Of a DNA stretch of 64,000 nucleotides, positions 38,101 through 49,033 are shown one piece after another. The stretch spans positions 369,650 to 433,649 of the forward strand of contig NMRB01000305.1 of NCBI GenBank assembly GCA_002633025.1, given 5' to 3'. Every line of letters begins with the position of its first letter. Position 1 is the first letter of the stretch. This DNA comes from Notospermus geniculatus (lineage: Eukaryota; Nemertea; Pilidiophora; Heteronemertea; Lineidae). A model generated the notes under the pieces. The model had not been told where the DNA came from. It did no database searches and worked only from the letters and a program-made list of their open reading frames with translations. Both the position numbers and the translations under genes were made by a program.

Positions 38101-39912
38101 GATACCCGTGAGGGACAATGCCAGGACGACTGTTGTACCAAATGTGACTGCCACGCCTCAGAGTGAGGAGAAAAGGGAGTTAGTCCGAGGCCTTGATATT
38201 GATTTGGACTCATTTTCTCCAGCTTTGCCTTCACGTCTTGACGCCTCGGTTCACGATCTACCAGAGACCACAGAGGATGTTTTTGAGATGTTTCAAACGA
38301 GACAGCGCCATCTGGTGACTGAATTGTCAGACGATGTATCGGAGGCTGATGATGATTATATCACACGTCAGTTTCAGCAGTATGAAGACGAGGATGAAGA
38401 TGAGGTTGATGAGGCGAGTGTCGTGGCACCGAGACCGTTGAACAATGTCTCGTGTTTTAACTTCAAGAATGCTTTTGATGATTCAGTCTTATCACGTCGG
38501 AGTGATTTGGATGGGAGTCAGGACGAAGAGAGTGGAGTAATGGGCGGTATGATTCTACAGCCGCGGGAATATCGACTAAGAGATGACTCGGCGGAACATC
38601 GGGAGGTCAGAGGTCAAGGACACATGGCAAGTTATCTGCAAGACCAACCAGAGGAGGATGTAGAGGATGAGGTCACATCTGTTGAGGACGGAGGCCGACA
38701 TGATCTGACTCAAGAATCTGCTGTGATTGGTCCGCTGTCTGGAGGTGTGGATCTTCCTCCGGTTGCGATATCTGGGGTGGATCATTTTGTGGAGTCAGAT
38801 GTTGAGGAAGGTCGGGAGGAGGATGTCTCTGCGGGCGATGAGGAAGAAGGAGGGGACATCACCAGAGAAGAATTAGAGGTTGGTGTGAATGGAGACGACG
38901 AGTCACCTGATCACACAGACGGCAGAAATGAAGCAGACGACAGCCATGAAGAAAATAACATTGTGGGGAATGAAGATGAAGACAATGAAGAAGAAGTGGA
39001 GGTATGATTGTTGACAAAGTGAAACATTGCTTAGTTTGGCGTGATGACTACTATTGTCATTTTGTTTTTCCTTGTTTCAGATATTGGGAGAGTCGGATGG
39101 ATCTTCAGCACCAGGTGTTGACACAAGACATCACGAGGTTGATGTTGAAGTGTCTGCTCCTGAGGAGGAACAAGCATCGGAAACAAAAGAGGAGAAGAAA
39201 TCTGCATCTGACTCCAGTTCTAGTTCATCGTCCAGTTCGTCCTCCAGCTCAAGCAGTAGTTCAAGCTCAAGTTCCAAGTCTGGGAAATCAGAGACCCACG
39301 GGAAGGATCAGAGGAGCCAGGACGACGGGAGTGATGATGAAGGAGAGATTCCAGATCAAGAGAATGTCCCACCAGCTACAGCTGAAACAACACAAGCTCT
39401 GTATCCTTTTTTCTCGATATTTGCTAAGCACTGAAACAAATTCATCATTCTGCTGAGCCCATTTCTGACAATTTCGATAGCAGTGATTGTATTATTTCAA
39501 TCCTTAACTCACTGGTTAGCTCAGCCAGTGGGAGTTCCAAACCTGCTTTCTTCCTTCCACCCAAGGATCTTGAGGAATCCATGAGAGCTTTGAGAATGGC
39601 TACAGCACTCAAGCCGAGAGACAAGGTAGGGGAAACTATCAGTTATCTTGTCTAGTTTCCAAAGACTGTGATTTGGCAGCATTGTCCTTTGGTAGTTGTT
39701 GTATTTTGAACCTTTGGTTTTCTTTTCTCCAGCTGGATGAAGAAAGAAGACTACTCAAAGCTGCTGCAGCCAAGGAACACATGGAGAAGATAGGCGTGGC
39801 CAGCCCTCGGACACAGCAGACCCTCTCCGCAAGGTCACGACCTCTACCTTCTGCTGACGAGGCAAAACGAATAGCTAAGATATTTGCTGCACGTTTCTCT
39901 AACAAGGATTGA
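23128..39912 (+). CDS. C2CD3: C2 domain-containing protein 3, centriolar (45 exons, 2,543 aa)
   Basis: The product promotes centriole elongation and distal-appendage assembly and is needed for primary cilia. Exons: 23128-23197, 23703-23886, 25028-25125, 25362-25470, 26136-26212, 26457-26632, 26746-26914, 27264-27471, 27586-27748, 27910-28038, 28159-28254, 28360-28549, 28726-28915, 29011-29126, 29323-29441, 29622-29792, 29881-30150, 30256-30501, 30598-30699, 31007-31093, 31236-31340, 31605-31743, 31986-32135, 32365-32493, 32784-32878, 33000-33131, 33468-33620, 33724-33828, 33922-34102, 34272-34400, 34479-34715, 34877-35017, 35151-35262, 35397-35552, 35709-35808, 36010-36206, 36401-36557, 36786-36837, 36913-37040, 37196-37261, 37475-37680, 37816-39001, 39081-39400, 39520-39625, 39733-39912. 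All phases close. Landmarks include [11 protein letters not shown] near residue 45, C2-type modules from about 557 to 1,856 ([31 protein letters not shown]), an acidic region at 1,947-2,342 and a poly-serine run near 2,390. Length is near the roughly 2,350 residues I recall for human. Exon 2 is repeated after the N gap. Introns 3 and 43 look U12-type. Confidence 0.95.
23950..24326. mobile_element. TIR element in C2CD3 intron 2, cut by the N gap
   Basis: The left end AATGGCTCGCGGGGTTTGTT is mirrored by AACAAACCCCGCGAGCCATT, which ends exactly where the Ns begin. The other copy of this intron (24845-24900) lacks the element at the corresponding ACTTGTTAA site. No coding capacity is seen. Confidence 0.75.
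24327..24583. other. 257-base N gap
   Basis: The sequence right of the gap restarts at the equivalent of about 23638, so the gap joins two overlapping versions of C2CD3 intron 1 and exon 2. Confidence 0.95.
24647..24830 (+). pseudogene. Second copy of C2CD3 exon 2 (assembly duplicate)
   Basis: It has the same 184-bp exon length, the same acceptor and near-identical sequence as 23703-23886, with silent differences only that I could see. Including both copies in tandem would break the reading frame and repeat the protein, so one of them must be omitted from the transcript model. Confidence 0.85.
25126..25361 (+). other. U12-type intron (C2CD3 intron 3), apparent GT-TG termini
   Basis: The 5' splice site is GTATCCTT, the full U12 consensus. 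Near the 3' end, TTTTCCTTAAT (about 25340-25351) matches the U12 branch-point consensus about 12 nt before the splice point demanded by frame. Keeping the conserved phase-1 junction that yields [12 protein letters not shown] forces the intron to end in CCCTG, not AG. Confidence 0.75.
27072..27200. repeat. Hairpin MITE in C2CD3 intron 7
   Basis: The arms GGGTCGATTATTCATAAAGC and GCTTTATGAATACGACCC pair across the element with a loop near CAACCACTG. It shares ATTCATAAA-type ends with elements at 53797 and 59952. Confidence 0.8.
30168..30235 (+). repeat. tRNA-derived SINE fragment in C2CD3 intron 17
   Basis: AGCAGTGGCGCAGTGTTGAG resembles a polymerase III A box, and GGGCTTGATTCCC resembles a decayed B box about 30 bp on. 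The fragment fills most of a 105-bp intron. Confidence 0.45.
30733..30917. repeat. MITE in C2CD3 intron 19
   Basis: The ends GCCCGTTTCCACTCCAGCGG and CCGCTGTAGTGGAACTGGGC are imperfect inverted copies. Internal GGTTTGTGGCAAGCGG and CCGCTTGCTGCAAACC also pair. Confidence 0.7.
35815..35882. repeat. Copy of the GAACCTCTC / GAGAGGTTCC repeat
   Basis: GAACCTCTCGATTAAGGACA and GAGAGGTTCC bracket a short unit in C2CD3 intron 35. Related copies lie at about 51065-51214 and 61090-61262. Confidence 0.65.
39401..39519 (+). other. U12-type intron (C2CD3 intron 43), GT-AG
   Basis: The 5' splice site is GTATCCTT, the branch point is ATCCTTAAC at 39500-39508, and the AG at 39518-39519 lies about 12 nt downstream. 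The phase-2 junction restores the conserved [12 protein letters not shown] segment. These features together define a minor-spliceosome intron. Confidence 0.85.
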
Positions 39913-40300
39913 GTGGAAGTTGCTGCGAGGGCTGAAATGCGTCCTGAAGATTAGGAGAGAATCTCAACCAAGTGAAGGCCAGCACGACTATACCCCAGTA
40001 CTTAAAATCAAAGGGATGTTTGTCATAAAAGGTGCATTGAATTTTGTTTTTGTAGAAAGATGAACTTTTGTAAAAAGGTTGTAATATATAATGTATACTT
40101 CTGATATAGATGCTATAACACTGAAATTTTGATATGAATTTAACATTACAGAGCTGGTCTCATCGAAGTCTTACAACTGGTTGTAAAGAGTTGTGTATTA
40201 TTATGTACATGTATGAAATAAAACTCTATCATTAATATCAGAAGCAGGACTCTGAATATTGTAATATGAATAAATATAAATGTATGTTTAAATAAAGCCA
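39913..40300 (+). terminator. C2CD3 3' UTR with polyadenylation signals
   Basis: AT-rich sequence follows the TGA. AATAAA occurs at 40217-40222 and again near 40292. Confidence 0.6.
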
Positions 40301-41677
40301 GTTATATGCTTTGCGTGTGACTTTGAAAGAAGTTATTATGGATGGACAGTATGTCCATTTTGTTATCATTCCCGAAACTTGCTCAGCTCAGTATTAGTGA
40401 TAGAATAAAATGTACTCTATCTCCAAATTATCGTTTATCTTCTCATTTTCTGACACTTATCATTGTACATCCCATTCCCTGCGAAATGATGGTTATGGAT
40501 TTAAAACGGGTGAAAGGTTCTTCTGTGAAGCTGTACTACAACATCTTGGCTACCAAGGGCTGTGACATCGCTCCGACTACGCTCGCACAAGTCTTGACGT
40601 AGCCAATACCAGTACACGCGGAGATCCAGGATGCCGTACTATGTCTGTATGGAACCCTAGAATTAACAAATCTTTCTCATTTTCAGGTTGTTTACACTCT
40701 CATAGCAAGTTTAGCACTCGTTTCGGTACTTTCAGGGTGAAGTCTCATGGCGCTGACAATAAGTTGTCCTTTCAGTTTGCATGTGCATTTGAAGTGCCCC
40801 CACCCCACCTGAAGCAATCGGACAGCTCGGACATATCTTCTGGTGAAGCAGTTGAGTTCATAAATCCAATCAAATACTGTTTTATATAAACACTACCATC
40901 ATTTATTATGCCGTTTGTTTATACAAGAAGAGCAACAACCACAATCGCAAGACAATTTTCTGATGAAAATTCTTTCATTGTATATGTATGACAGGGAAAA
41001 AGATCACAGCAGTATGACTAGAAATTTCACTGCCATCATTACTGCTTGAGAAAAGTGCCAAGGTTTATTGTAAATGTCTCTCAGTCTTAAATCCACTAAA
41101 ATTTATCAACGAGAAAATTTACTATGAAGGGGAGTAGGCAATAAATGCTTCCGGTAATGTTCTGTTGCCCGATCTCTTAAGTCCTGTCATAACAGACCAT
41201 GAAGTTGCCTCGGTTCTTGGATACATTCATACTGAAGCAAAAGCAATATTTGAACAAAATTTGCGAACCTACCCGGTATGTTAAAAAACAACAGCACATG
41301 CATGTATCAAAATGAGACTGTACATTCATCTGCTCAAAGCTCATGTCTAGTAATACTGTAATATGAAAGTAATGCAGTTGAAAATATACACTTTTTGTCT
41401 CAAATGGGGAATACGGCACATAAAAGGCTTTGAATGCAGTATAAAAGTGAAAATGCATACAATTCATAGCAACATTATTGAACACGGCTGGTTGAGTTAT
41501 TTGGCCTGGATGGGCTACCCTCAGATTCCAACACAGTTCATTCAATGCAGTTTTGTAGAGCAACAGTTACTGAGGCCAGTTGTCGAGTTTTTAATCCGTC
41601 ACACCTCAGACAAGTCCTTCCACGGCCGCAATACAAGGCTGACACATGATATCCCAAGATTCCACTTTTCTGTCCGA
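40301..41677. other. Convergent intergenic region / 3' UTR of the LDLRAD3-like gene
   Basis: No coding exon is seen. Reverse-strand AATAAA signals (TTTATT on the plus strand) occur near 40901 and 41066, so the minus-strand 3' UTR may reach there. Confidence 0.5.
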
Positions 41678-44600
41678 TCATACTTCCGACTCTTGGTCTT
41701 TTATTCTTCGCTCAAACTCTGTTCTGACTGTTTCCTCGTATGTTGGAAGCTGAAAATTTGAAAAGGAAAGATGAGGTTTTTCATCAGCTTGTGCATGTAC
41801 CCGTTGGACACGTAACTGTCTTATCTGGGATCCCTTTTGGGACACCCTGCAGAAGGCAAATGTATGTGCTTACCCCATCATTATCAGTCACAGCTGGCTG
41901 ATCATCACCGGCAGTTGCTTCATAATACGAAGGTGGTGGAGCATCCCTCTCATTATCAACATCATGATCACTGGGTAGTCGCAGACTCGGCCTAGCATCG
42001 TGAGTTGAGTTGGCCACACGATCTCGATACGGTGGCAGAGATTCATTCCCACTAAAGTCCATTGTCATATGAGTAGGAAACTGATGAGTCCTTGGTCCAG
42101 AATAGAGATTGACAAATGGAGGTTCTACACTCATTGTCATGGAATTCATCTGGAAACAAAGAAATTAAAGAATTCTTGAATTCAGAAAGTGCTTACGTCC
42201 TCCGACATTAGTGTTACCGTAGTATTATTATTAGTACTATTTTCTATGTGGATACATTAGAACTGTGCCTGCTGTTTTTTCGATGCCGTACTGAAAACTA
42301 AGCATTGATTTTTTAAGTACGTACCATGCAAGCATTTGGGGGACCTTCACGAGGCCATGAGACCTCTACCTGCATTCTCTTAAAGCCCCACAGTATTGAA
42401 TTTTACGATATTTTCAAAAAGTTAGGAGAGTGCACACAGAGGTTCCATAGCCTCGTGAAGGTCCCCAAAATGCTTGCCTGATACGCACTTCACAGAATCA
42501 AGGCCTAGTTTTCAGCACGCATTGGAAAAACTGCAGGGAGAGCTCTAATGTATTCTGACAGAGCGTAGTACATTTTACACTACGCTGACGTCGTGACGTC
42601 GTGCGAGAATCGCGGCGATGATTTGCGTTTTTCACATTCAATACAGTGGGGCTTTAACACTTTGAAAATACCATAAATTCAATACTGTGAGGCTTTAACA
42701 GGGAAGACTGCAATAATTGACAATGAAGACAATACCGCCCTGAATAAATGTATTCATAGCACTACTGTATTGATCATGTGAATGTCACATGACAATGGCA
42801 ACACCTATGCTAAGAAGGAGCCTGGATTCAACATGGCAATCCCTGGGACCATTCATACTGAAGATATTTGGCTTGAATATGAACAAATACCCGAGATTCT
42901 TCACCGAGGTGAGACGTCACGCGATCAGGTCTTGGAACTCCCATAAGTGGTCGACTCATGTTGGCGGCTGCAGCCAAACGCTCACGCTCTGTAAACCAAA
43001 CAAGATGAGTCAGCATTTTGGAACGATGCTGTCAAAAATGACATGTCATGTCTTCTAAAGCCTTAACAGGGAGCGACTACAGGTGGAGTTTTAAAAGAAA
43101 AGGCCAACCATGACTACCAGGAATACAAAGAACCGTGCAGTTTCAAAACTATTCAAACTCGCTACCGGTACCTACTGAGTTAATGAAACAGGCCACTTAG
43201 CAGTTCCCCCTATTGTCAAATTGCTAAATGACTCACCTCTTCTCTGCTGCCTCATCTGGTATCTTTTCTTGCCGTAAGACATGTAGGTTGCAACAACAAC
43301 CAAGAGGACGAACAGACTGAACACCACTGTACCAATCATCCACGCTTCTGGAGAATGGAAGAGAAGGCAGACTGAACTCACACTATCCACTTTACTATGA
43401 TAAACTGGGCAGTTTCCAAATTGTTATTTCCAAGTTTTCACTCCAATTACCGGGAACCCTTCTCCTTCGCTCGTTTTTTATTAGCTTGTTCTCTTGACTG
43501 TGTCTGATATCACACAGAACGTGGGGGTCAGATTTGAAGAGGGGGGGGGACAACTTTCTAGAATCAACAGCACAGTCATATGAGGTTAGGATGACATAAG
43601 CCTACCTATTGCAGGTTTTTTAGGGCAGTTGAGTTCATCTGACCTGTCAGAACAGTCTGGTGTCCCATCACAGCGTTTCATCGGCTTGTAACATCTGCCG
43701 TCACTACGGCAACGTTTATAGAAGGGTTCAGAGCAAGGAGCTGTAAGAGAGCAATGCAAATTCACCATCAATTACACCCAACTCCAAGATACATGAAGGA
43801 TTGTATTGGTATGAGAGATGCAATGAAACGTCTATACTAATCTTTGGTGGATATGCTTCATTCTTAAAACCATTTGACCCCAAATTAAAATGAGCACGTA
43901 CCGGTATTACAGAGTTACTTACTGCAAACAACTAAAAAATTTATACAGAGTCCATCCAGCGGACAAGGTTTTAGTTGACTTGGGCAGTCTGGTGCTGAAA
44001 GACAGACATGCAAATGAGTTCCGAGCAGATAGTAGTAACCAAGATATAACTATTGGATGTGTCGGGTATAGATCTTCGCAAGTGTTACTTTCATCAATGA
44101 CATAATAAGTTTTGAGCAAAATGCCTCCTATAACCATCAGTTGTTTCTGTTCCTCTGTATTGGCGAGACAAGAAGAACGGGTCCTCTGATATCTGAGAAT
44201 GAGCCCTGTCTGGTTCAATAGCGATCTCCTGACTCTCATTCAACTTCAGCCTCTAGAACCTGAGGGGTAGACTCAATCTAGTCTACCGGTACATTTTCTA
44301 ATCCAGATCTATTTCCCTCAAAACTGCCTCTAGGGAAGAATTCTTTCTGTACTTACGACATTGGGAACTATATTCTGCACATTTCCCAGGGAAGCCTTTG
44401 CATTTGACATTATATGGCTGACTAGAATAGGATTGCTTGAAATTGCAAGGTCTCACTGGAAGCAAATACAGATGATCTGCACAAAGTATCACAAAAATAA
44501 CATGAAATGTTATGACATGCTGAACTCAGAATACTGTGCACAGAAATGACTGCCAGAACTGATTCTATGAATCATCAAGAACTCTATGATTTGGTAACTA

Positions 44601-45090
44601 CAGTAATCACTCAGTTAATTGCAAGTTCAGAAATCACTGGCTACTTGGGACTTACAGCAATCTTCATCTGACTTGACACATTGTTTGGTAGCTTTACACC
44701 AGTAGGAATTATAAAATGGACACGGCACTTCACTGGTTGAATCTGCAAAGAATAAACCCAAGTGATACCACTATACATGTATTATGATTAGTAGATCAAA
44801 AAACACCTTGGTGGTGGCTGAACAGGCCTACTCTTGTCTGCAATTCGTGTACAAATCACCATTTTGACCAAATGAGCAAGAGATGAATTTTAGCACGGGC
44901 AGAAAACCCAAGTTCTTTCTTCAGCTGTTACTTTATATGACATGATGAACATGATGAAGCAAGGCCTAGGCCTTTGATTATGTGACACTTCATCATGCCT
45001 TCTATCACCGATATCGATACATACGGCAATTAAGATAGTGCGGCACACATGTTCCGTTGGCACATTTGTGATACTTTCGTCCAACACATT
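41678..45090 (-). CDS. LDLa-repeat type I membrane protein, LDLRAD3-like (5' end not found)
   Basis: Exons in transcript order: 45090-45025, 44742-44656, 44455-44357, 43994-43923, 43740-43606, 43347-43237, an exon starting 42988 with an uncertain donor, 42149-41874, and 41749-41678 (TGA at 41678). The first five are phase 1-1 cysteine-rich modules. The fifth is a full LDL-receptor class A repeat with the calcium box CDGTPDCSDRSDELNC; the others keep only part of the pattern (CANGTCVPHYLNC). One transmembrane helix follows (WMIGTVVFSLFVLLVVVATY), then a cytoplasmic tail with LPPYR, APPPSYYEA and LPTYEE, which fit PPxY-type motifs that recruit NEDD4-family ubiquitin ligases. This architecture matches LDLRAD3, a plasma-membrane and endosomal receptor. 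The signal-peptide exon was not located. The donor after 42988 must be phase 0 (GTGACG or GTATTT); neither is strong. Confidence 0.72.
42283..42530. repeat. Nested palindromic element in the LDLRAD3-like gene
   Basis: GCATTTGGGGGACCTTCACG pairs with CGTGAAGGTCCCCAAAATGC, and outer flanks TACTGAAAACTA and TAGTTTTCAG pair too. The loop phrase AAGCCCCACAGTATTGAATT recurs inverted near 42645-42700, so more than one inverted repeat is stacked here. Confidence 0.7.
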
Positions 45091-45197
45091 CTTGTTCCAC
45101 AGAATTGAAAGATATGACCATCATCAAGCTTCATCATAACCAAAGTCTGAAAAACATGAAACATGTAGCGACAATGGATGGCAGGTTGAATGAAACC

Positions 45198-45330
45198 ACG
45201 GGCATCTGGCGAGTAATTAGTAAAAGTAGGGCCCAGTCTCCAAGTTACACATGGAGTTTCCGAAGGAAACGACCTGTGTAACTTGGAGACTGGGCCCTAC
45301 TTTTACTAATTACTCGCCAGAATGCCCGTG
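45198..45330. repeat. Hairpin MITE
   Basis: Arms of about 55 bp (GGGCATCTGGCGAGTAATTA and its complement ending TACTCGCCAGAATGCCC) enclose a short loop around TTTCCGAAGGAAAC, itself palindromic. Confidence 0.85.
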
Positions 45331-46391
45331 ATGAAACTGAACATGATGAGTTGACAACTTGTCACTGACAGGAATTTTTTAATTCCCCGCTCTTGCTTTT
45401 ATTGTAAGAACATGCACCGCCCCGTCTGTACACGGAGACATTTTCTGTTTCATTCGATGCCACCAAAAAGACCATTCACTTTGTTTCCAAGTCAAAGGAA
45501 GAATACAAAGTTATGAAATTTGACAGATGGGGAACTCTGTTGAAGCAGTTCTTCATTCAACCACCAGATGGCAGGGAGAGTCCAATTGGGCAAAACTGAA
45601 CAGAACTGAACAGAACGGCAGCAAAAGTAGCCATAATTCGGCTGAATTTTGACTACACGTGAGTTTAATTCATGCCTATTGTAACAATATATCAGTATAC
45701 ACGTTGGAGTTCATTTTCATAATCGATAAAAGGGGAAAACGTGAAGTTTTCTATGACAAAATTCACGCACCTGCAAAACACCGTGCAGCGCCTCCTTTCA
45801 ATGGTTTGTGAAACTAGCCTAGTAGTCTCGGTCACGCAACCGCTGTTGCGAATCTGGGGAATCGTAGTCTCGGTCACCCAGCCGCTGTTTCGAATCTGGG
45901 GATCGAACAAGCGTCTGGGTCATAACGTCGCTTTTTCTGTTACGAGCAGACCAAGATCCTGGTCTGGATGCTGATTGGCTAATCAGGGACAGAGCTAGTC
46001 ATTCATTCTCATCCACCGATTCCTCCCATTTGAAAATCACAATCCGGCTGCTGATTGGGCAAGAGAAGTGATCATGTGACCTCATCATGGCGACGACCAC
46101 ATAATGTCAGTTGGGATTTCTCGACGTCTTCTACCATACGGATACACAATTCCTGCTTAGTTTTCAGCCTGATATTCAACTCCAATAAGTTGATGCTGTC
46201 CAGTAAGTTGTCTTAGATCACTTCACCGATCGATTCATTGCCAGATTCAGACATTTTGAAAGGTTGTGAGGTGAAATTTTATCCATCAATGGAAGCAGCC
46301 ATCTTATGTCACGTGACCTGCTACAGCATTACCCACAATGCACTGTATCACAAGAATAACGGCGTTCTGGGCCAGACGTTTGTGTAGCAGT

Positions 46392-46885
46392 ACTGCGGAA
46401 CGAAACGGCTGGCTGCGCGAGACTACGGAAATCGCGAAGAAACACATTTTGGTTCCCGAAGCCACCGCTAGGGCTAGAAGGCTTCGGCTCTGGCTGCCAT
46501 TTTGTTGCTGACGTCACTGTAACGGTCCGTTTTCTGGTAAAATTTCATTCTCCTCCGGTCTACAAAACGGCGATTATTTTGACTTTTTGTTACAGATCTG
46601 CAACACATACCAACTTTCTCATCAACAGAAACTTCCTCGGTGTTGCCATTTCGCACGATTCGGCGTGTTCAATCACATTAGACCCACGTGGTTACCGGCA
46701 TTCCATTCTAAAAATAACCCGGGATGTCAACATAACGGTATCCGCGCATGCGCACTGAGATCCGCGACAAATTTTTGTCGCGAAAATGGCAGCCAGAGCC
46801 GAAGCCTTCTAGCCCTAGCGGTGGCTTCGGGAACCAAAATGGAAGAAACACTGCAGAACAAAACGGCTGGCTGCGCGAGACTACC
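46392..46885. repeat. Mosaic repeat: one module inverted, the adjacent module direct
   Basis: A 58-bp module (AAAATGGCAGCCAGAGCC to GGGAACCAAAAT) is inverted at 46445-46504 relative to 46783-46842. A neighbouring 35-bp module ending GGCTGGCTGCGCGAGACTAC is in direct orientation at 46392-46427 and 46851-46885. Confidence 0.75.
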
Positions 46886-47613
46886 GACTCGGTCGTCAAT
46901 GTAAATCAACATGGCGGTGGAATGACAGCACGCCACATGCTCACTGTTTTGATATATGTAATATTGCCCTACTTGTGGTCGTAACTGCATAGTTTCTGCG
47001 CCCGATCTGTTGCTGAAAGGCCTAAGTGGCGAAGCGTCAACACGAAGACGTGCGAAAGTGTCTCCTGATTGACGAATAATGTCAATCAACGTGACGTTAT
47101 ACATTGTATCCAGATAGGCCTACCTTACTATAGATCTTTGCAGTTGATTGGGAACAACGTCACAGGCCAAACGCAGTCAAGGCGCAGCGTCACGTCAGTG
47201 TTGGCGAGGCCAGCGCCCATGCTTTCTCCTACATCGACGACGTCATTGACGTCCCAAGTGGGTTTTGCAAACGTTTCAAGTCAAACTTTTAGGTTTCCAA
47301 AGCGAGTATTCCGTTAAGCAGTTATAGATTCCCAAGTAATTGTGACCATCATGATCCCAAGGTTCTAAGCTTTCCGATGGTGTGTTAAATTAGTGGGAAT
47401 GACCAGGGACCTGGCGACCGTAATGAGTTAAAAAGGGCATGCCTGGTCAAATTCTCGTAAACGTGGGTCCCAATCAAACGCATGGATCTATAGTGTACCG
47501 GTAGTGCATCATACACGCACAATGAACATGTCATACCCAACACCAGAACAGTAGGCCTACACAGCTGTTAACATTATTAGTGCACCTAGGAATTGAAGAA
47601 TAGGCCTAGGAGG

Positions 47614-47826
47614 CGGCTGCAGGGACGGATCCAGGATTTCGGGTAGAGGGGGGGGGGTGCGCGCAGTCGCACACTGCACAGTGTGCTAGAAACATTGAAA
47701 TCTGCGGAGAATTTCAATGATTTATTTGCTCCAAATTTCAGAATTTCACACAGAGTCGATTTTACAGATTTGTTGGCCGAAAGCGGGTGGGCGGCAGGTG
47801 CGCCCCCTTGGATCCGCGCCTGGGCT
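47614..47826. repeat. hAT-like MITE with (G)GGGCGGATCC-type ends
   Basis: GCAGGGACGGATCCAGGATT at the left and GGATCCGCGCCTGG at the right are inverted. The same element in opposite orientation lies at about 53323-53483, and a truncated copy at 14970-15023. Confidence 0.7.
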
Positions 47827-49033
47827 ATAGATCAGTTTCGCTAGCGCCATCTTGCCAATAATCAGGTCATCACCATGGGAATGCCTAGTCCTGGCTCTAC
47901 ACTGGTGCCCGGTCCCAACATAGCTTACGCATGCGCAAATAGGATGTCAACAGGAAAGCGTGCTGTTTTTCATGGATCGTTGCTGACAAAACATCAAGTT
48001 TTTCACGGATCTGACCTGATCTTCATGATTAATGAATCGAAGTAGTTCCTCATGATTAGAGCAAACGTGTTAGGGCCTAAAATTAAAATTTACAATGACT
48101 AGTCACTCTATAAATGCAAAAATGCTGCGCAGCTGAAAACTCCGCGGAATTTTCATTGCTTTTAACGTTGGCAGACAACTCACATCCGGGTTCTTTTCCC
48201 CCAGTGGGGGCCACATGCGCGAGATCCCCATGACGACGACCTAATTTTGGCAAGATGGCCGCTAGCGAAACTGATGTATACTACTAGTATTATATAGGCC
48301 TATAGCCTACTAGGGTAGGCCTAGGCTTCTGTAGGCCTAGGCCTAGCTAGAAGTGCTGTAGGCCGAAGTAGTAGCTAGATGGCCTATCAATACCGGTATT
48401 GCAGGCTGCCTACCTATAAAAGGCCTTCGTGGTTCACCATAGAGTAGGCCTTGATTACTCAAACTGTAGCAATAGGCCTATAAAGGCCTGAAGTTGGCAT
48501 ATAGGCCTACAGTAGGGCCTACATAGTTACTTCAGCTGCACTCGTATTAAAGGATTACATGTGTATGTAATGTTTTCCAACCCATATAGGCCTATGTCGT
48601 GTGTGTCATCAGGCCAGGCCAGAGTTCCCAGATATCCAGACCAACTTGTCAGGGCTGTCCCCGCTTCTGAGCAGCAGTCCATATTTCCAATCAGGCTATA
48701 GCAACACCCTGGCCCCCAGGCTCTTGGCTTAAGACCAGTTAGGCCTACCCATCTCCCTTCGCCGCCTTAAGGAATTATGAAGTTGGATCAATCATGTTTT
48801 GAATGTTTTTCTCATTTTTAGCATACCGCACTTTCTGGCAGCAGACAGAAAAGGAATTATAGAAAACTTCAGATTGTGACTGATCAATGAATATCATGGT
48901 GCATTTAATGTCCATTGTATTGATTCAGAGACTCTAAAGGTGCTTTAAATCTGGAACTTTTTTGAAAGAATTTTCTGATATCGACTGGTGCTATTAGTTT
49001 TCTGAAGATTCAGGTGCTGTAAATGCATTAAAG

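Larger units (their letters stand above)
45091..49033. other. Upstream regions of two divergent genes, with repeats
   Basis: No supported coding exon. The missing 5' exon(s) of the LDLRAD3-like gene and the 5' UTR of the gene starting at 49034 should be here. It contains a two-unit minisatellite (45827-45905, GTAGTCTCGGTCAC units), a mosaic inverted repeat (46392-46885), a MITE (47614-47826) and an inverted pair of promoter-like blocks (47833-48280). From 48285 to 48600 it is very rich in TAGGCCTA. Confidence 0.5.

Noticed and set aside
48253-48285. MAASETDVYY micro-ORF or alternative first exon (ATGGCCGCTAGC, then GAT/GTATAC)
   Set aside because: The joined frame would hit a TAA at the likely acceptor before 49034, and the sequence is half of an inverted repeat.
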